Shown: positions 8,422 to 17,811, counted from the stretch's first letter. The stretch is 64,000 nucleotides of DNA from Paenibacillus taichungensis (GCF_003287275.1 NZ_QEVW01000025.1:186001-250000); one strand, 5' to 3'. Notes: a model not told the origin generated them from the sequence alone. Program-made: numbers and translations.

Positions 8422-8897
8422 TTTCACTTGAGTATCATCCACCTCTGCCAAAAAGAAAATGACCCCACCAACGTGGAGCCTTTCTCCGACGTGCTTTTCC
8501 ATATGACTTGACGGAAGATCCAAGCTCTTGGAAAGCCTCATTTCGGAGCGTAAACATGTATGATTTTCGCTGTAACACATATACATCAGGTTGGAATATA
8601 TTTTATACTTTCTATTCGTTCCCTTGTTAACCTAAAGACATGCGGAATATTGGACATTTGATTCAAAATTATAAGCGCTGCGACGTTTGTATACAAAACG
8701 ATTTTTGTGTAAATAGCATCGAATTCCGTCAAAAAGGGAAAAACTCAGATATGGCGACGGATAGATCAGATTGTTTCGATCATTTTCATTCGTTTTCATG
8801 CATTTGCACGACTTCTCGTTTCGTCATTGGCATTCGGGGCTTGGGCTGTGCTATCTTTACTTTAATATCCATATTAATAAAGGAGGAACAATATTAA
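8422..8897. other. Divergent ktrB / CPBP intergenic region
   Basis: No convincing gene. It holds a leader hairpin before ktrB (ACGT-GGAG-loop-CTCC-ACGT, 8471-8492) and a perfect 12-base palindrome TTTGTATACAAA (8686-8697) that could be an operator. I looked for a cyclic di-AMP (ydaO) riboswitch, common before ktr genes, and did not recognise one. AAAGGAGG precedes the CPBP gene. Confidence 0.4.
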
Positions 8898-10595
8898 ATG
8901 AATCCCTTAGGGCAGCCTTTGGTACTCAAAGCTAACTTTAAGCGTTTAGGGTTGCTTGCGGCGATTGGCCTGATTCTGTTTTTCGTTTTTCAAATCTTTC
9001 CTGCCACCTCATCGCAAACGACTGATATCCAGTCTACTTCCTTCATAAGCAAGGAGAAAGCGGCGGAATCGGCACGATCTTTTGCAGCTTCTCTACCTGA
9101 TTATACCCTTCCGACGGATACCGGAAACGAGCTGGTGACGTACCAAACCCATTCCGATATCTATGGGTATATGGCCAAAACCAAACAGTTAGAAACCTAT
9201 AACAAGAAATGGGAAACAGCCTATCCTTACGATGTGTACCGCGTTCGTTTGCCCGATCAGGACAAAGGCGGTTATTTGAATGTTGACGTACATATGAGAA
9301 CAGGAAAAGTTGTCGGCTTCAAGCGCGAACTGCCTTCTTCCCTGTATGCATCCATCGAGGCTGAGCAGGACAAAAGTAAAGTGAATGCTGCTCAACGTTT
9401 AGCTGAAGATAACCTTTCCCTAAATGAAAAAGAACAGCTTGCCGCTGGCGTGCTTGGCGAATTCGGTTATAATGTGCCAAAACTTCAGCTGGACACCCGT
9501 GAAGAAGAAGCGGGGCTGCAATACACGGATAATGAAAAGCAAATTGGGGATTCCAAGCTGGAACTGAACTTTACATTTGAAAATGGAGCCGTCCGCTCCT
9601 TCGAATCTGTTTTCTCAGTCCCTGCCTCCCATACCGACTATGTAGAAAATCAAACCCGGCAAGCCAACTGGATGACTTACGGCGGTTATGCTTTTCTGAC
9701 CTTTGTGCTTGGCGTGCTCGCGATTATCTACAGTATTCTGACGAGAGCTCACACGTCGTTCAAACGCGGAATTGTTCTGTCTCTGGTATACTTTGCGGCT
9801 TCCGTGATTGGCACACTGAACATGATTCCGCTCTTTCAGGCGCAGGGGCTGTCTAACTTTATGCTGACTTTCCTGATGGTCATGCAGGCTGGGATAACGC
9901 TGGTCATGAGTGCAACCATCTATCTGTCGCTCGTTGCCGGTGACGGCATGTGGCGCAAAATCGGCCTGAATCCTTGGCCTCGGGCCAAAGAACCCGGATA
10001 CGGCAAATATGTACTGCACAGTATGTATACAGGTTACTTATGGGCGTTGATTCTGTTGGGTGTGCAATCGGTACTGTTCTTTATTCTGGAGCGCAGTATT
10101 GGAAGCTGGTCAACAACATCGGCTGACCAGTCCACATACAACATGAGTTATGCCTGGATCTTCCCGATTATGGCCTGGATGGCGGGAATCGGTGAGGAAA
10201 CAGTGTATCGCCTGTTCGGGATTCGCATGATGCAGAAGGTTGTACGCAATACGTTCATTGCCTGCCTTATCCCAACATTAATCTGGGCTCTGGGACACAC
10301 CTTGTACCCGATCTATCCGGTCATCACACGTCCAATAGAGCTTACTGTCATCGGACTCCTGTTCAGTCTGATCATGCTGCGTCACGGCTTCATCGCCGTT
10401 GTATTCGCACATGTTATCTTTGACAGCCTGTTGATGGGGCTAAGCCTGATCTTCATGGGTGATGCACTGAACATTTCCGCAGGACTTTTCTGGATTGTGC
10501 TTCCGGCGATCGTTGGTTATGTCATCTATAAGATGAATCCAAAACAAAAAGAGAAGCCGTATGTCACGACTCCTCATCACGAAGTGCTGCAATAA
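8898..10595 (+). CDS. CPBP-family intramembrane metalloprotease
   Basis: A 565-residue membrane protein. It starts with one membrane helix (residues 17-35), then an exported domain of about 220 residues with no recognised motif, then seven or so helices. The C-terminal part carries the CPBP (Abi, Rce1-like) signature: GIGEETVYRLFG with the EE and R of the active site, then ALGHTLYP and AHVIFDSLLM, giving the glutamates, two His and an Asp/Asn of motifs 1-3. Such enzymes cleave membrane peptides or act in bacteriocin self-protection; the target here is unknown. Strong AAAGGAGG site. Its last 32 bases overlap the 3' end of convergent uvrC. Confidence 0.85.
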   Translation: MNPLGQPLVLKANFKRLGLLAAIGLILFFVFQIFPATSSQTTDIQSTSFISKEKAAESARSFAASLPDYTLPTDTGNELVTYQTHSDIYGYMAKTKQLETYNKKWETAYPYDVYRVRLPDQDKGGYLNVDVHMRTGKVVGFKRELPSSLYASIEAEQDKSKVNAAQRLAEDNLSLNEKEQLAAGVLGEFGYNVPKLQLDTREEEAGLQYTDNEKQIGDSKLELNFTFENGAVRSFESVFSVPASHTDYVENQTRQANWMTYGGYAFLTFVLGVLAIIYSILTRAHTSFKRGIVLSLVYFAASVIGTLNMIPLFQAQGLSNFMLTFLMVMQAGITLVMSATIYLSLVAGDGMWRKIGLNPWPRAKEPGYGKYVLHSMYTGYLWALILLGVQSVLFFILERSIGSWSTTSADQSTYNMSYAWIFPIMAWMAGIGEETVYRLFGIRMMQKVVRNTFIACLIPTLIWALGHTLYPIYPVITRPIELTVIGLLFSLIMLRHGFIAVVFAHVIFDSLLMGLSLIFMGDALNISAGLFWIVLPAIVGYVIYKMNPKQKEKPYVTTPHHEVLQ

Positions 10596-12642
10596 TCTGA
10601 TTCGCAAGCTTGTCACCAATGGATAGAGGCCGGAAGTCTTCGACGCTGGCCTCTTTTATTTTGCGTAAAGAGCCAAAATGCTTCAACAGCAGCTTACGCC
10701 GCTTTTCTCCAATGCCCGGAATGGCATCCAGACGGGAAGTCACCATCGATTTCCCACGCTGCTCACGGTGGAACGAAATTGCAAAACGGTGAACCTCATC
10801 CTGAATCCGCTGCAACAGGTAGAACTCCTGACTGTCACGCGGCAGAGAGATGACTTCCGGCGGATTGCCGATCATCAATTGTGAGGTCTTGTGCTTCGCA
10901 TCCTTCACCAGTCCACATACCGGAATAAACAGCCCCAGCTCATTTTCCAAAATATCGACCGCAGCCGAGATCTGTCCTTTGCCGCCATCGACCACGATCA
11001 GGTCAGGCTGGGTCAGATTTTCTTTCAATACCCGCTCGTAACGGCGACGGATAACTTCTCGCATCGTTTCATAATCATCCGGTCCTTCAACCGAACGCAC
11101 TTTGTATTTGCGGTATTCTTTCTTATCGGGTTTACCATCAGTAAATACAATCATGGCAGATACCGGGTTCGTGCCCTGGATGTTCGAGTTATCAAACGCT
11201 TCAATACGGTGAAGCTGATCCAGTCCAATAAAGCGCCCCAGTCCTTCAGCAGCTTTCGAGGTTCGCTCTTCGTTTCGCTCGATCAGACGGAATTTCTCCT
11301 CCAACGCTACACGCGCGTTATCTACAGCCATCGTGATCATCTGCCGTTTCAATCCGCGCTGCGGAATGTGGACTTTAATTTCCAGCCATTCCTGCAATGC
11401 TGCTGCGACCTGAGATGGATCTTCGAAGCCTGGAGGCTGTTTATCAGCCGATACATCTTCCTGAGCAACAGCGTCGTCCTGTATAGCCATCGCAGCTTCC
11501 TCAGCCTCTGCTTCCGGTTGGATATCGCCATAGGATGCACGGGACTCGGCAACACGTAAATCCATCGCAGAATCTTGCGCCAAGTGCGTTGTCTGTTCTG
11601 ACTCGGCTGTCACCGCCGCAGGTACCACTGCATCAGCATCAGCACTGTCGTCACCCGCTGCAAGATCTTTTGGCATTTCCGGCAGTAAGATCTCCTGTGG
11701 CAATGCTGGATTATCACTATAGTACTGGGTCACGTAAGACATAAAGTCACTGTAGGCCTCACCGTAAAACGGGAACGTCGATACGTGGCGTTCGATCATT
11801 TTCCCCTGACGCATATATAGAATCTGGACACACATCCAGCCTTTATCAATGGCAAAACCAAACACATCGCGGTCTCTGGCGTCCGCCATCGTAATTTTCT
11901 GTTTTTCCATCATCGCATCAATGGCAATGACCTGATCCCGAAGTTCCTTGGCTCGTTCAAAATACAGATCCTCAGCCGCTTCCTGCATTTTGCGCTGTAA
12001 ATCCTTCTTGATCTCCTCATGGCCTCCACTTAGAAAAGAACTGATCTCCTGGGAAATCTCATCATACTGCTCCTTGCCCACTTCTTGCACACAGGGAGCG
12101 AGGCACTGTCCCATATGATAATACAGGCATACTTCCTTCGGCATCACGCCGCATTTGCGTAACGGATACATCCGGTCAAGCAGCTTTTTCGTTTGGTGTG
12201 CCGCATATGAATTCGGATAAGGTCCGAAGTATTTGGCTTTATCTTTGAGCACCCGCCGGGTCACTTCGAGTCGGGGATGCTTTTCATTCGTAATTTTAAG
12301 GTAAGGAAATGTCTTATCATCCTTGAGCAACACGTTATACCGCGGCATATGTTTCTTGATCAGGTTACACTCCAGAATGAGTGCTTCCATATTACTGCCG
12401 GTAACGATATATTCGAAATCACGGATTTCGGACACCAGGCGCTGTGTCTTCCCATTATGACTGCCGATAAAATATGATCTTACGCGATTCTTCAGCACTT
12501 TGGCTTTACCTACATAGATAATGGTACCTTCACTGTTTTTCATCAGGTAGCAGCCAGACATGTCGGGCAGCAAAGCCAACTTGTGGCGGATCTGCTCCAG
12601 TGCCTTCTCCTGTTCCTGCACATTTGTAATGAATTCATCCAT
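10564..12642 (-). CDS. uvrC: Excinuclease ABC subunit C
   Basis: A 692-residue nuclease of the UvrABC nucleotide excision repair system, which makes the 3' and 5' cuts. The N-terminal GIY-YIG domain (MSGCYLMKNSEGTIIYVGKA, residues 28-47), the Cys-rich region (CLYYHMGQCLAPC), the UVR coiled-coil (DLYFERAKELRDQV), the RNase H-like C-terminal endonuclease (IEAFDNSNIQG, IVVDGGKGQ) and a terminal helix-hairpin-helix pair (AIPGIGEKRRKLLLKHFGS) are all present. It is about 90 residues longer than usual: residues 325-408 are an Ala/Asp/Glu-rich low-complexity insert between the UVR region and the endonuclease domain. Its leader carries hairpin-element copy 2. Confidence 0.96.
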   Translation of the reverse strand: MDEFITNVQEQEKALEQIRHKLALLPDMSGCYLMKNSEGTIIYVGKAKVLKNRVRSYFIGSHNGKTQRLVSEIRDFEYIVTGSNMEALILECNLIKKHMPRYNVLLKDDKTFPYLKITNEKHPRLEVTRRVLKDKAKYFGPYPNSYAAHQTKKLLDRMYPLRKCGVMPKEVCLYYHMGQCLAPCVQEVGKEQYDEISQEISSFLSGGHEEIKKDLQRKMQEAAEDLYFERAKELRDQVIAIDAMMEKQKITMADARDRDVFGFAIDKGWMCVQILYMRQGKMIERHVSTFPFYGEAYSDFMSYVTQYYSDNPALPQEILLPEMPKDLAAGDDSADADAVVPAAVTAESEQTTHLAQDSAMDLRVAESRASYGDIQPEAEAEEAAMAIQDDAVAQEDVSADKQPPGFEDPSQVAAALQEWLEIKVHIPQRGLKRQMITMAVDNARVALEEKFRLIERNEERTSKAAEGLGRFIGLDQLHRIEAFDNSNIQGTNPVSAMIVFTDGKPDKKEYRKYKVRSVEGPDDYETMREVIRRRYERVLKENLTQPDLIVVDGGKGQISAAVDILENELGLFIPVCGLVKDAKHKTSQLMIGNPPEVISLPRDSQEFYLLQRIQDEVHRFAISFHREQRGKSMVTSRLDAIPGIGEKRRKLLLKHFGSLRKIKEASVEDFRPLSIGDKLANQIIAALRDEES

Positions 12643-12692
12643 AATTCGGTGGGTCCTCCTTCCCGATTACTGAGAAAGCTGATAGCTTCACC

Positions 12693-12880
12693 TTACATGA
12701 GGCACTCTGATGACAGAATGACCTTTCGATCGCTGTTACCCCCAGATTTCTTTGATTCTTTTCTTATAACGTATAAATCCGGGGATAGCGCATGCTTACG
12801 AAGCAGCTTTCTTTCAGAAAGCTTTTTGGCGACCACTTCGTTTCTACAGGTCATTTCTGCCCTCTCCGTTGTTCATGTAA
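12693..12880 (-). repeat. Dispersed hairpin element, copy 2
   Basis: Outermost arms TTACATGA (12693-12700) and TCATGTAA (12873-12880) are exact complements. The next arms, CAGAATGACCT (12714-12724) and AGGTCATTTCTG (12848-12859), pair with one bulged base. The core stem is TTACCCCCAGATTT (12736-12749) with AAATCCGGGGATAG (12775-12788), the apical helix TTATA/TATAA (12764-12776). An extra hairpin AGCTTTCT/AGAAAGCT (12805-12823) follows. It lies between the trxA terminator and uvrC, in the sense direction of uvrC. Confidence 0.85.
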
Positions 12881-12944
12881 ATTTCAGTTTCACCTTATAA
12901 TAAATAGTATATCTTATATTGTCCTATATGAAAGTATTCGACGC

Positions 12945-12973
12945 AAAACGCCCCCGGCGCATAACCGGAGGCG
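12945..12973 (-). terminator. trxA terminator
   Basis: Minus-strand hairpin CGCCTCCGG / CCGGGGGCG (one T-G pair) with a 7-base loop, followed by TTTT. It lies 20 bases after the trxA stop. Confidence 0.85.
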
Positions 12974-12992
12974 TATGTGAAATCTTGGTTAA

Positions 12993-13310
12993 TTATTGGT
13001 GTTTTTCGATAATTCCTTTGAGAGCATCTTTCGAGTTCAGACCAACCACTTTATCAACCGGTTGACCATCTTTGAAGAAGATCAATGTTGGAATGCTCAT
13101 TACGCCAAAGCGGGAAGCGGATTCCGGATTTTCGTCCACATTGACTTTAGCAATTTTCACTGCATCGCCAACTTCGGTGGACAGCTCTTCCAGGATTGGA
13201 GCGAGCATTTTACAAGGACCGCACCAAGGCGCCCAGAAATCAACAAGAACCGTTCCTTCGCCTTCGACTTCAGCGTTGAAGGATTGATCGGATACGTTAA
13301 CAATAGCCAT
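12993..13310 (-). CDS. trxA: Thioredoxin
   Basis: A 105-residue classic thioredoxin with the redox site WCGPCK (Cys30 and Cys33), the buried Asp region LVDFWAPW and the cis-Pro loop MSIPTLIFF. It reduces protein disulfides in the cytoplasm, using electrons from thioredoxin reductase. AAGGAGGACAA precedes the ATG. It is followed by its own terminator and then uvrC, the same trxA-uvrC order as in B. subtilis, where sdhCAB also lies nearby. Confidence 0.97.
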   Translation of the reverse strand: MAIVNVSDQSFNAEVEGEGTVLVDFWAPWCGPCKMLAPILEELSTEVGDAVKIAKVNVDENPESASRFGVMSIPTLIFFKDGQPVDKVVGLNSKDALKGIIEKHQ

Positions 13311-13479
13311 GAAATTGTCCTCCTTATATATACTTACGGTTTATTTTAACCTGTAACGTCGTGAACGACACTTCCAGTATAACACAGGTACTCTAATGTT
13401 GTGAAATGAACACATCAATGTTCATCTTCCCAACATCAAATCTTCACAATTGAAGAACTTGCAGGTTCACTGCAAAATC

Positions 13480-13509
13480 TTTACAAACGCTTTCTTTTCC
13501 AAGTATACT
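13480..13509 (+). promoter_or_regulatory. Sigma-A type promoter for the 51-aa membrane protein
   Basis: TTTACA (13480-13485) and TATACT (13504-13509) are separated by 18 bases. The gene starts 65 bases downstream. Confidence 0.6.
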
Positions 13510-13573
13510 AAAATTACTCCGGGCTGCAGCTCCCTGTAAGGGCGAGTTGTTATCCCCATAAGGAGGCAATACC

Positions 13574-13729
13574 ATGGATGCAAATGTGCGGATCAACGAC
13601 CCGCGTGAACATGTGAACGAGGAACCCCGTAACGATCTGTTTGATCTGATAGCGGGTGTTGCTGGCATGGCCGGCCTGATGACGGTTATCTTTTTCGGAA
13701 TGGTGATTTTCAAATTTATCACCGAATAG
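13574..13729 (+). CDS. Small membrane protein, 51 residues
   Basis: A short open frame with a strong AAGGAGG site 7 bases before the ATG, a good promoter upstream and a terminator 24 bases after the stop, so I consider it a real gene. The first 21 residues are polar and charged (MDANVRINDPREH onward, with NEEPRNDLFD), followed by one hydrophobic helix at about residues 25-48 (IAGVAGMAGLMTVIFFGMVI). It is probably a single-pass membrane protein with the N-terminus in the cytoplasm. I do not recognise the family. It stands alone between trxA and dnaI on the opposite strand. Confidence 0.8.
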   Translation: MDANVRINDPREHVNEEPRNDLFDLIAGVAGMAGLMTVIFFGMVIFKFITE

Positions 13730-13752
13730 GAACTTCAGGCTGCACGCAGGCC

Positions 13753-13797
13753 AAAAAAGCCCGGTTTTCGCGACGATGCGAAAGCCAGGCTTTTTTT
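13753..13797. terminator. Bidirectional terminator between the 51-aa gene and dnaI
   Basis: AAAAAAGCCCGG... pairs with ...CCAGGCTTTTTTT, with an inner TTTCGC/GCGAAA helix. A tract on one side and T tract on the other let it serve both convergent genes. Confidence 0.85.
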
Positions 13798-13845
13798 GGG
13801 ACTATAAGAGTAAAAAATAGATCAGATCGGTAACATAAGTAGAAA

Positions 13846-14796
13846 TTAACGTTTGCCCCGCTGATTCTCACCCCGAACCGAGATGACATCAACAAACGGA
13901 CGAATCCGGTCCATCAAACGCTGGCCTTTGTTCATTTCCTCGCCGTCCCTGCTGGTGAAGCTAAGATGTTTCTCCAGCCCATCCAAGTTATAGTTGGACG
14001 TGTAAAATGTAGGTTTGCGATTCATACGGTAGTTCAGAATGGAACCCATCACATGATCCCGAACCCAAGGGTTCAGATTCTCTGCCCCAATATCATCAAA
14101 GATGAGCAGATCACAGCTTTTCAGAATATCCGTCGTTTCCTTCAGCTTGTTTCCTTCACTGATCATGGATTTCAGATCCTCCACAAAATCAGGCATATAG
14201 ATAATAACACCTGTGTGGCCCACAACCGCGAGTTCATGCAGCAGATAACACATCAGAAACGTCTTGCCCGTTCCAAATGATCCTTCCAAAAACAGTCCTT
14301 GCGGAGACAATCCATTCTCCTTGGTGTCGTTAATATAACGCAGAACCTGGTTCACCGCCGGAGCACGCATCCGATCCTTGCCCATGATTTCCACATCGTT
14401 ATATCCTGCATTGAGTGCACGCTCGTCCACATAGAAGCTGCGGATTCTTTGCTTGATAACATGCTCATTTTGCCGGGCGATATGTTTGGAACAAGGTGCT
14501 TTTTTATCTATAATTTCGGGTTTACCGTTAAAATGCTCTACTTCCAGTTTGCAAAAGTGACCCTGGAAATCGTTAGGACAGTTGTCGAGCCCCGGACAGT
14601 TCGCACAGTTCTTCGAATCTTTGGCATACTGATACAGCTTGCTCAGATCGGTAATAAGCTGTGCATCTTTCAGTTCAGGATGACCTGCGCGGAATTCGCG
14701 TACGTACGGATCTTCCATCAATTCCGCCGCAATCCGCCGCGACTGTTCACGAAAGGAAGGATTCAGCTGCTGAAGCAGTCCTCCCAAGGATTCCAT
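13846..14796 (-). CDS. dnaI: Primosomal helicase loader DnaI
   Basis: A 316-residue AAA+ protein that loads the replicative helicase at the origin and at restarted forks, together with DnaB and DnaD. The N-terminal helicase-binding domain has the zinc-binding set (Cys64, Cys67, Cys73, His80 in NCANCPGLDNCPNDFQGHFC); the AAA+ domain has Walker A GSFGTGKTF and Walker B LLIFDDIGAE, and an arginine-rich C-terminus. The ATG at 14796 has AAGGGGG 9 bases upstream, which is better than the TTG at 14823. In B. subtilis dnaI directly follows dnaB; here dnaB is 25 kb away on the same strand. Confidence 0.95.
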   Translation of the reverse strand: MESLGGLLQQLNPSFREQSRRIAAELMEDPYVREFRAGHPELKDAQLITDLSKLYQYAKDSKNCANCPGLDNCPNDFQGHFCKLEVEHFNGKPEIIDKKAPCSKHIARQNEHVIKQRIRSFYVDERALNAGYNDVEIMGKDRMRAPAVNQVLRYINDTKENGLSPQGLFLEGSFGTGKTFLMCYLLHELAVVGHTGVIIYMPDFVEDLKSMISEGNKLKETTDILKSCDLLIFDDIGAENLNPWVRDHVMGSILNYRMNRKPTFYTSNYNLDGLEKHLSFTSRDGEEMNKGQRLMDRIRPFVDVISVRGENQRGKR

Positions 14797-14823
14797 GGCT
14801 TCAAGCCCCCTTAATAGTTTCAA

Positions 14824-14909
14824 TATAGAATGAACAATTGAATTTTACGATGACCATCATGATGGCAGGGTAACCTTCGATCGCTTGTAATTCTACTGTT
14901 CATTCTATA
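14824..14909 (-). repeat. Long-looped inverted repeat before dnaI; possible degenerate hairpin element
   Basis: TATAGAATGAACA (14824-14836) and TGTTCATTCTATA (14897-14909) are exact 13-base complements separated by 60 bases. The loop contains TTCGATCGCT, the same sequence that precedes the core stem in the full hairpin elements, but the core stem itself is missing. It may be a decayed fifth copy. The rest of 14797-15026 shows no gene. Confidence 0.55.
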
Positions 14910-15026
14910 TAAACTTGAGGAATAACTCAACATTTTCAGCTGGAAAAAGCATTATCCATTCCATGACAGTACACAGAACTTCGGTTAGTCAGTACACAAA
15001 AAATTGATCCGATCACGCTTGGAAAA

Positions 15027-17807
15027 TTAACGACGCAACCCCACCGTAACAATCTCACAAGGTCCCGCTTGAAGAGCCCATTCTTTGCTAGTCAAGGCAG
15101 TTGAAGATTCATTTATCATCGAAGCATTCAGTTTGCCTGTCTCTTCTTCCAGAATGTTGCTCTGATATGCATCTTCCAATGCTTGCGGGATGGACTCAGA
15201 AGCAGCAAACTTCAACCCAGTTGTATTCGACCCCATATTATACCAACGCAACATCAGATCACCCGAATCCTCGTTCACCTTCAGTGAAGAAAAAGCAAGA
15301 CCGTCCCCTTGCCACTCAAACGGTGAGTTGCTCGGCGTCAGGAATCCCGGGTGCACGTTCGTCTGAGCCAAAGTCCATGGAATCTGGAACTGATAAGCTT
15401 CAATGTACGCTCCGGAAGTTGCTCCGTTCCCGTCATGAGGGATAATCTCCAGTTGGAAGGAATGCTCACCAAGACACTGAGCTTCCGGTGTAGGGAACAA
15501 TCCCCAGTCTCCAAGCTCTCCCACCGCACGAAGCAATGTCACGGCAATCGTATTCCGTCCATCCTCAAGAACCTCATATTCATTCAGCCCCAGATTGGCT
15601 ACAACCAATCCAGCCTGATCCTCACTCACATCAACAAAACTTTGCTGATGCTGGGTATTGCTCGGATTCTGCCATTCCGGTGCAGGCGTATTATCGCGAG
15701 TAGCAATTTCGAACATCGAGTCAACGTGATGAACAGCAGCTGTCAGATCCGTCGGGAAGAGTGCCCGCACCCGATGATCCTTCGCCTGATTGTTAAAGGT
15801 TGTTTCGAGCTTGATGCCTTTTCCACTGCGGCTTAACGACACAATGGTTCGGATCTTGAGCGTAACCATTTGTTTGGAACGTTGAGCTTTGCGATGCGGA
15901 TAATAAATCAGTTCCCGCTGCTCACGATCAAGCGTTTCGTCAGCGGATTCAGGAATTTCCCAATGATGAACAATTTCGTACGAAGCTCTGTAAGGCGCAT
16001 CTTCAATAACACGAATTTCGGCCCGAAGATCCTTCGTAGTCAATGCTACTTCGTTCTCCGGTTGCTTGAACATGTACTCATTGCCGATATCACCGACATT
16101 TTCATACACGCCAAGATCTTTATACGTCCGGCCTGTCCGTTTATCCGTGAGTGCAAAAGACCCGTTGTCTGCAATAGTTACGTTAAAATATTCATTTTCC
16201 ATGCCACGTTCACCACGCAGCAGTGTATTTGAATCACTCGCAGCATGGCTGTCCATGCGAACCAAGGCATACGTCTTCAGGCCAAGTGCAGGCACATTCT
16301 CTGCTTCAAAGGTGATTCTCACCCGACGACAGCTATATGGCTGACGGAATCGATCATCCGGCAGATCATAGCCGAATTGCAGACCCAGATCTTCTACCGT
16401 ACACGGAACCGGGTTGCCTTTTTCATCCACCAATATACGACCTGACAGGTCGATGGCGTTCATTTGGGCTGCCATATCTTCCAATGAGAAGCCTTCACGG
16501 AAGTACAGACGGGCCGCATCCAGTTCAATCTGAACCACACCGCTGCGCTCCCATCCCGATGTGTTAAACACAACCACAGGCCGCGCTTCATCACCATATC
16601 GTTCAAAGGTTGAAGTATCCACAGCTGCAGCGATTTGGCTGGTGCTATCCTCAATCAGGGCCTCAGCGACATGACGGCTCTTATCAAACCGGGTGACCAT
16701 CTCGCGATGTACCTCGTCAACGCTACAGCCACAGATGCTGTCATGCGGATGATTCTGCATCAACGTTTTCCAGGCATAGGTAAACTGATCATGAGGATAT
16801 GGATGACCTAGCAGGTGCGCGTACGAAGCCAGTGGCTCAGCCACTTTTTCCAACATGGCTTGGCCCAGCTGGTTCATCTGTTTCAGATAAACGCGTGCCG
16901 AAGCCGTGTTCACCAAAGTGCCCCAGCCATCGGTACGCTGGCTGCGCAGCTCTCCTTTTACAACAGACAGTTCCTGAACCGCAGATGCTTTCAACGCTGA
17001 CAGATAGTCCGGGAAGTTGGAGTGAACAAACTCGATGTCGGGATACAATTGTTCAGCCATGCGGATAGCTTCAGGCAGATCCTTCTGAATCGGTTGGTGA
17101 TCACACCCGTTCATGTACAGCAATTCATTGGTCGATGCATATTTCTCCGCGTCAGCCAGCTTGGTTTCCCAGAACTTACGAGCTGAAGCTTCGTCCACTG
17201 GAACCTCATTCCCGTTAGAGTACCAGTTGGCAAATAAAACACCGAGCACTTTAGATCCATCTGGCCCTTCCCACATCAGCTCTGAGAAACTGGATTCGTA
17301 TCCATCGTCAGACACCATGTTGTTGAAGCCCGTTGGCTTCACGCCTCGCCCAAAAAAGACATTATCGATGCCAGATTGCAGCATAAGCTGCGGTGTCTGA
17401 CCCACAAGTCCGAACGTATCTGGGAAGTATCCGATCTTTGAAGGTGTTCCATAACGTTTGGCATCCCGATGTCCAACCTGCATATTACGTACGTTCGCTT
17501 CACCACTGGTCAGGAAGGCATCCTGCAAAATATACCAAGGCCCTATGACAATACGGCCATCGCGAATATGCTTCTCCAGCCGTTCCTTCTGCTCAGGTCT
17601 AACCTGAAGATAGTCATCGATGATGATCGTCTGGCCGTCCAGGTAAAAGCTTTTAAAATCCGGCCCTTGATCGAGCTGATCCAGCAAGGCATCCACCAGT
17701 TGCACCAATCGCATATGATGCTTCTCATACGGCAAATACCATTCCCGATCCCAGTGCGTATGAGAAATAATATGCGCTCTTTTTGATTTGCTTGTTGGTT
17801 TGGTCAT
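15027..17807 (-). CDS. GH38 alpha-mannosidase (926 residues)
   Basis: A cytoplasmic (no signal peptide) family GH38 hydrolase, which removes alpha-mannose residues using a zinc-bound active site and a catalytic Asp. The zinc motif is HTHWDREWY (His18, Asp20) and the nucleophile candidate is Asp130 in IGYFPDTFG, followed by the HPHDSICGCSVDEVHREM block with further zinc ligands. The length and N-terminal catalytic domain resemble MngB-type and streptococcal N-glycan mannosidases, which trim alpha-1,3 and related branches. It is the last gene of the mannosidase operon, 4 bases after the GH-A gene, with AGAGGGGG as ribosome binding site. Confidence 0.93.
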   Translation of the reverse strand: MTKPTSKSKRAHIISHTHWDREWYLPYEKHHMRLVQLVDALLDQLDQGPDFKSFYLDGQTIIIDDYLQVRPEQKERLEKHIRDGRIVIGPWYILQDAFLTSGEANVRNMQVGHRDAKRYGTPSKIGYFPDTFGLVGQTPQLMLQSGIDNVFFGRGVKPTGFNNMVSDDGYESSFSELMWEGPDGSKVLGVLFANWYSNGNEVPVDEASARKFWETKLADAEKYASTNELLYMNGCDHQPIQKDLPEAIRMAEQLYPDIEFVHSNFPDYLSALKASAVQELSVVKGELRSQRTDGWGTLVNTASARVYLKQMNQLGQAMLEKVAEPLASYAHLLGHPYPHDQFTYAWKTLMQNHPHDSICGCSVDEVHREMVTRFDKSRHVAEALIEDSTSQIAAAVDTSTFERYGDEARPVVVFNTSGWERSGVVQIELDAARLYFREGFSLEDMAAQMNAIDLSGRILVDEKGNPVPCTVEDLGLQFGYDLPDDRFRQPYSCRRVRITFEAENVPALGLKTYALVRMDSHAASDSNTLLRGERGMENEYFNVTIADNGSFALTDKRTGRTYKDLGVYENVGDIGNEYMFKQPENEVALTTKDLRAEIRVIEDAPYRASYEIVHHWEIPESADETLDREQRELIYYPHRKAQRSKQMVTLKIRTIVSLSRSGKGIKLETTFNNQAKDHRVRALFPTDLTAAVHHVDSMFEIATRDNTPAPEWQNPSNTQHQQSFVDVSEDQAGLVVANLGLNEYEVLEDGRNTIAVTLLRAVGELGDWGLFPTPEAQCLGEHSFQLEIIPHDGNGATSGAYIEAYQFQIPWTLAQTNVHPGFLTPSNSPFEWQGDGLAFSSLKVNEDSGDLMLRWYNMGSNTTGLKFAASESIPQALEDAYQSNILEEETGKLNASMINESSTALTSKEWALQAGPCEIVTVGLRR

Positions 17808-17811
17808 TGTA

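Noticed and set aside
8422..8640. Cyclic di-AMP (ydaO) riboswitch before ktrB
   Set aside because: Searched by eye for its conserved segments; not found. A covariance search would decide.
8640..8897. 85-codon plus-strand frame before the CPBP gene
   Set aside because: No ribosome binding site, product lacks features and its end coincides with the CPBP gene's start signals.
10891..11559. 222-codon plus-strand frame
   Set aside because: Shadow of uvrC on the opposite strand; Phe/Ser-rich translation without motifs.
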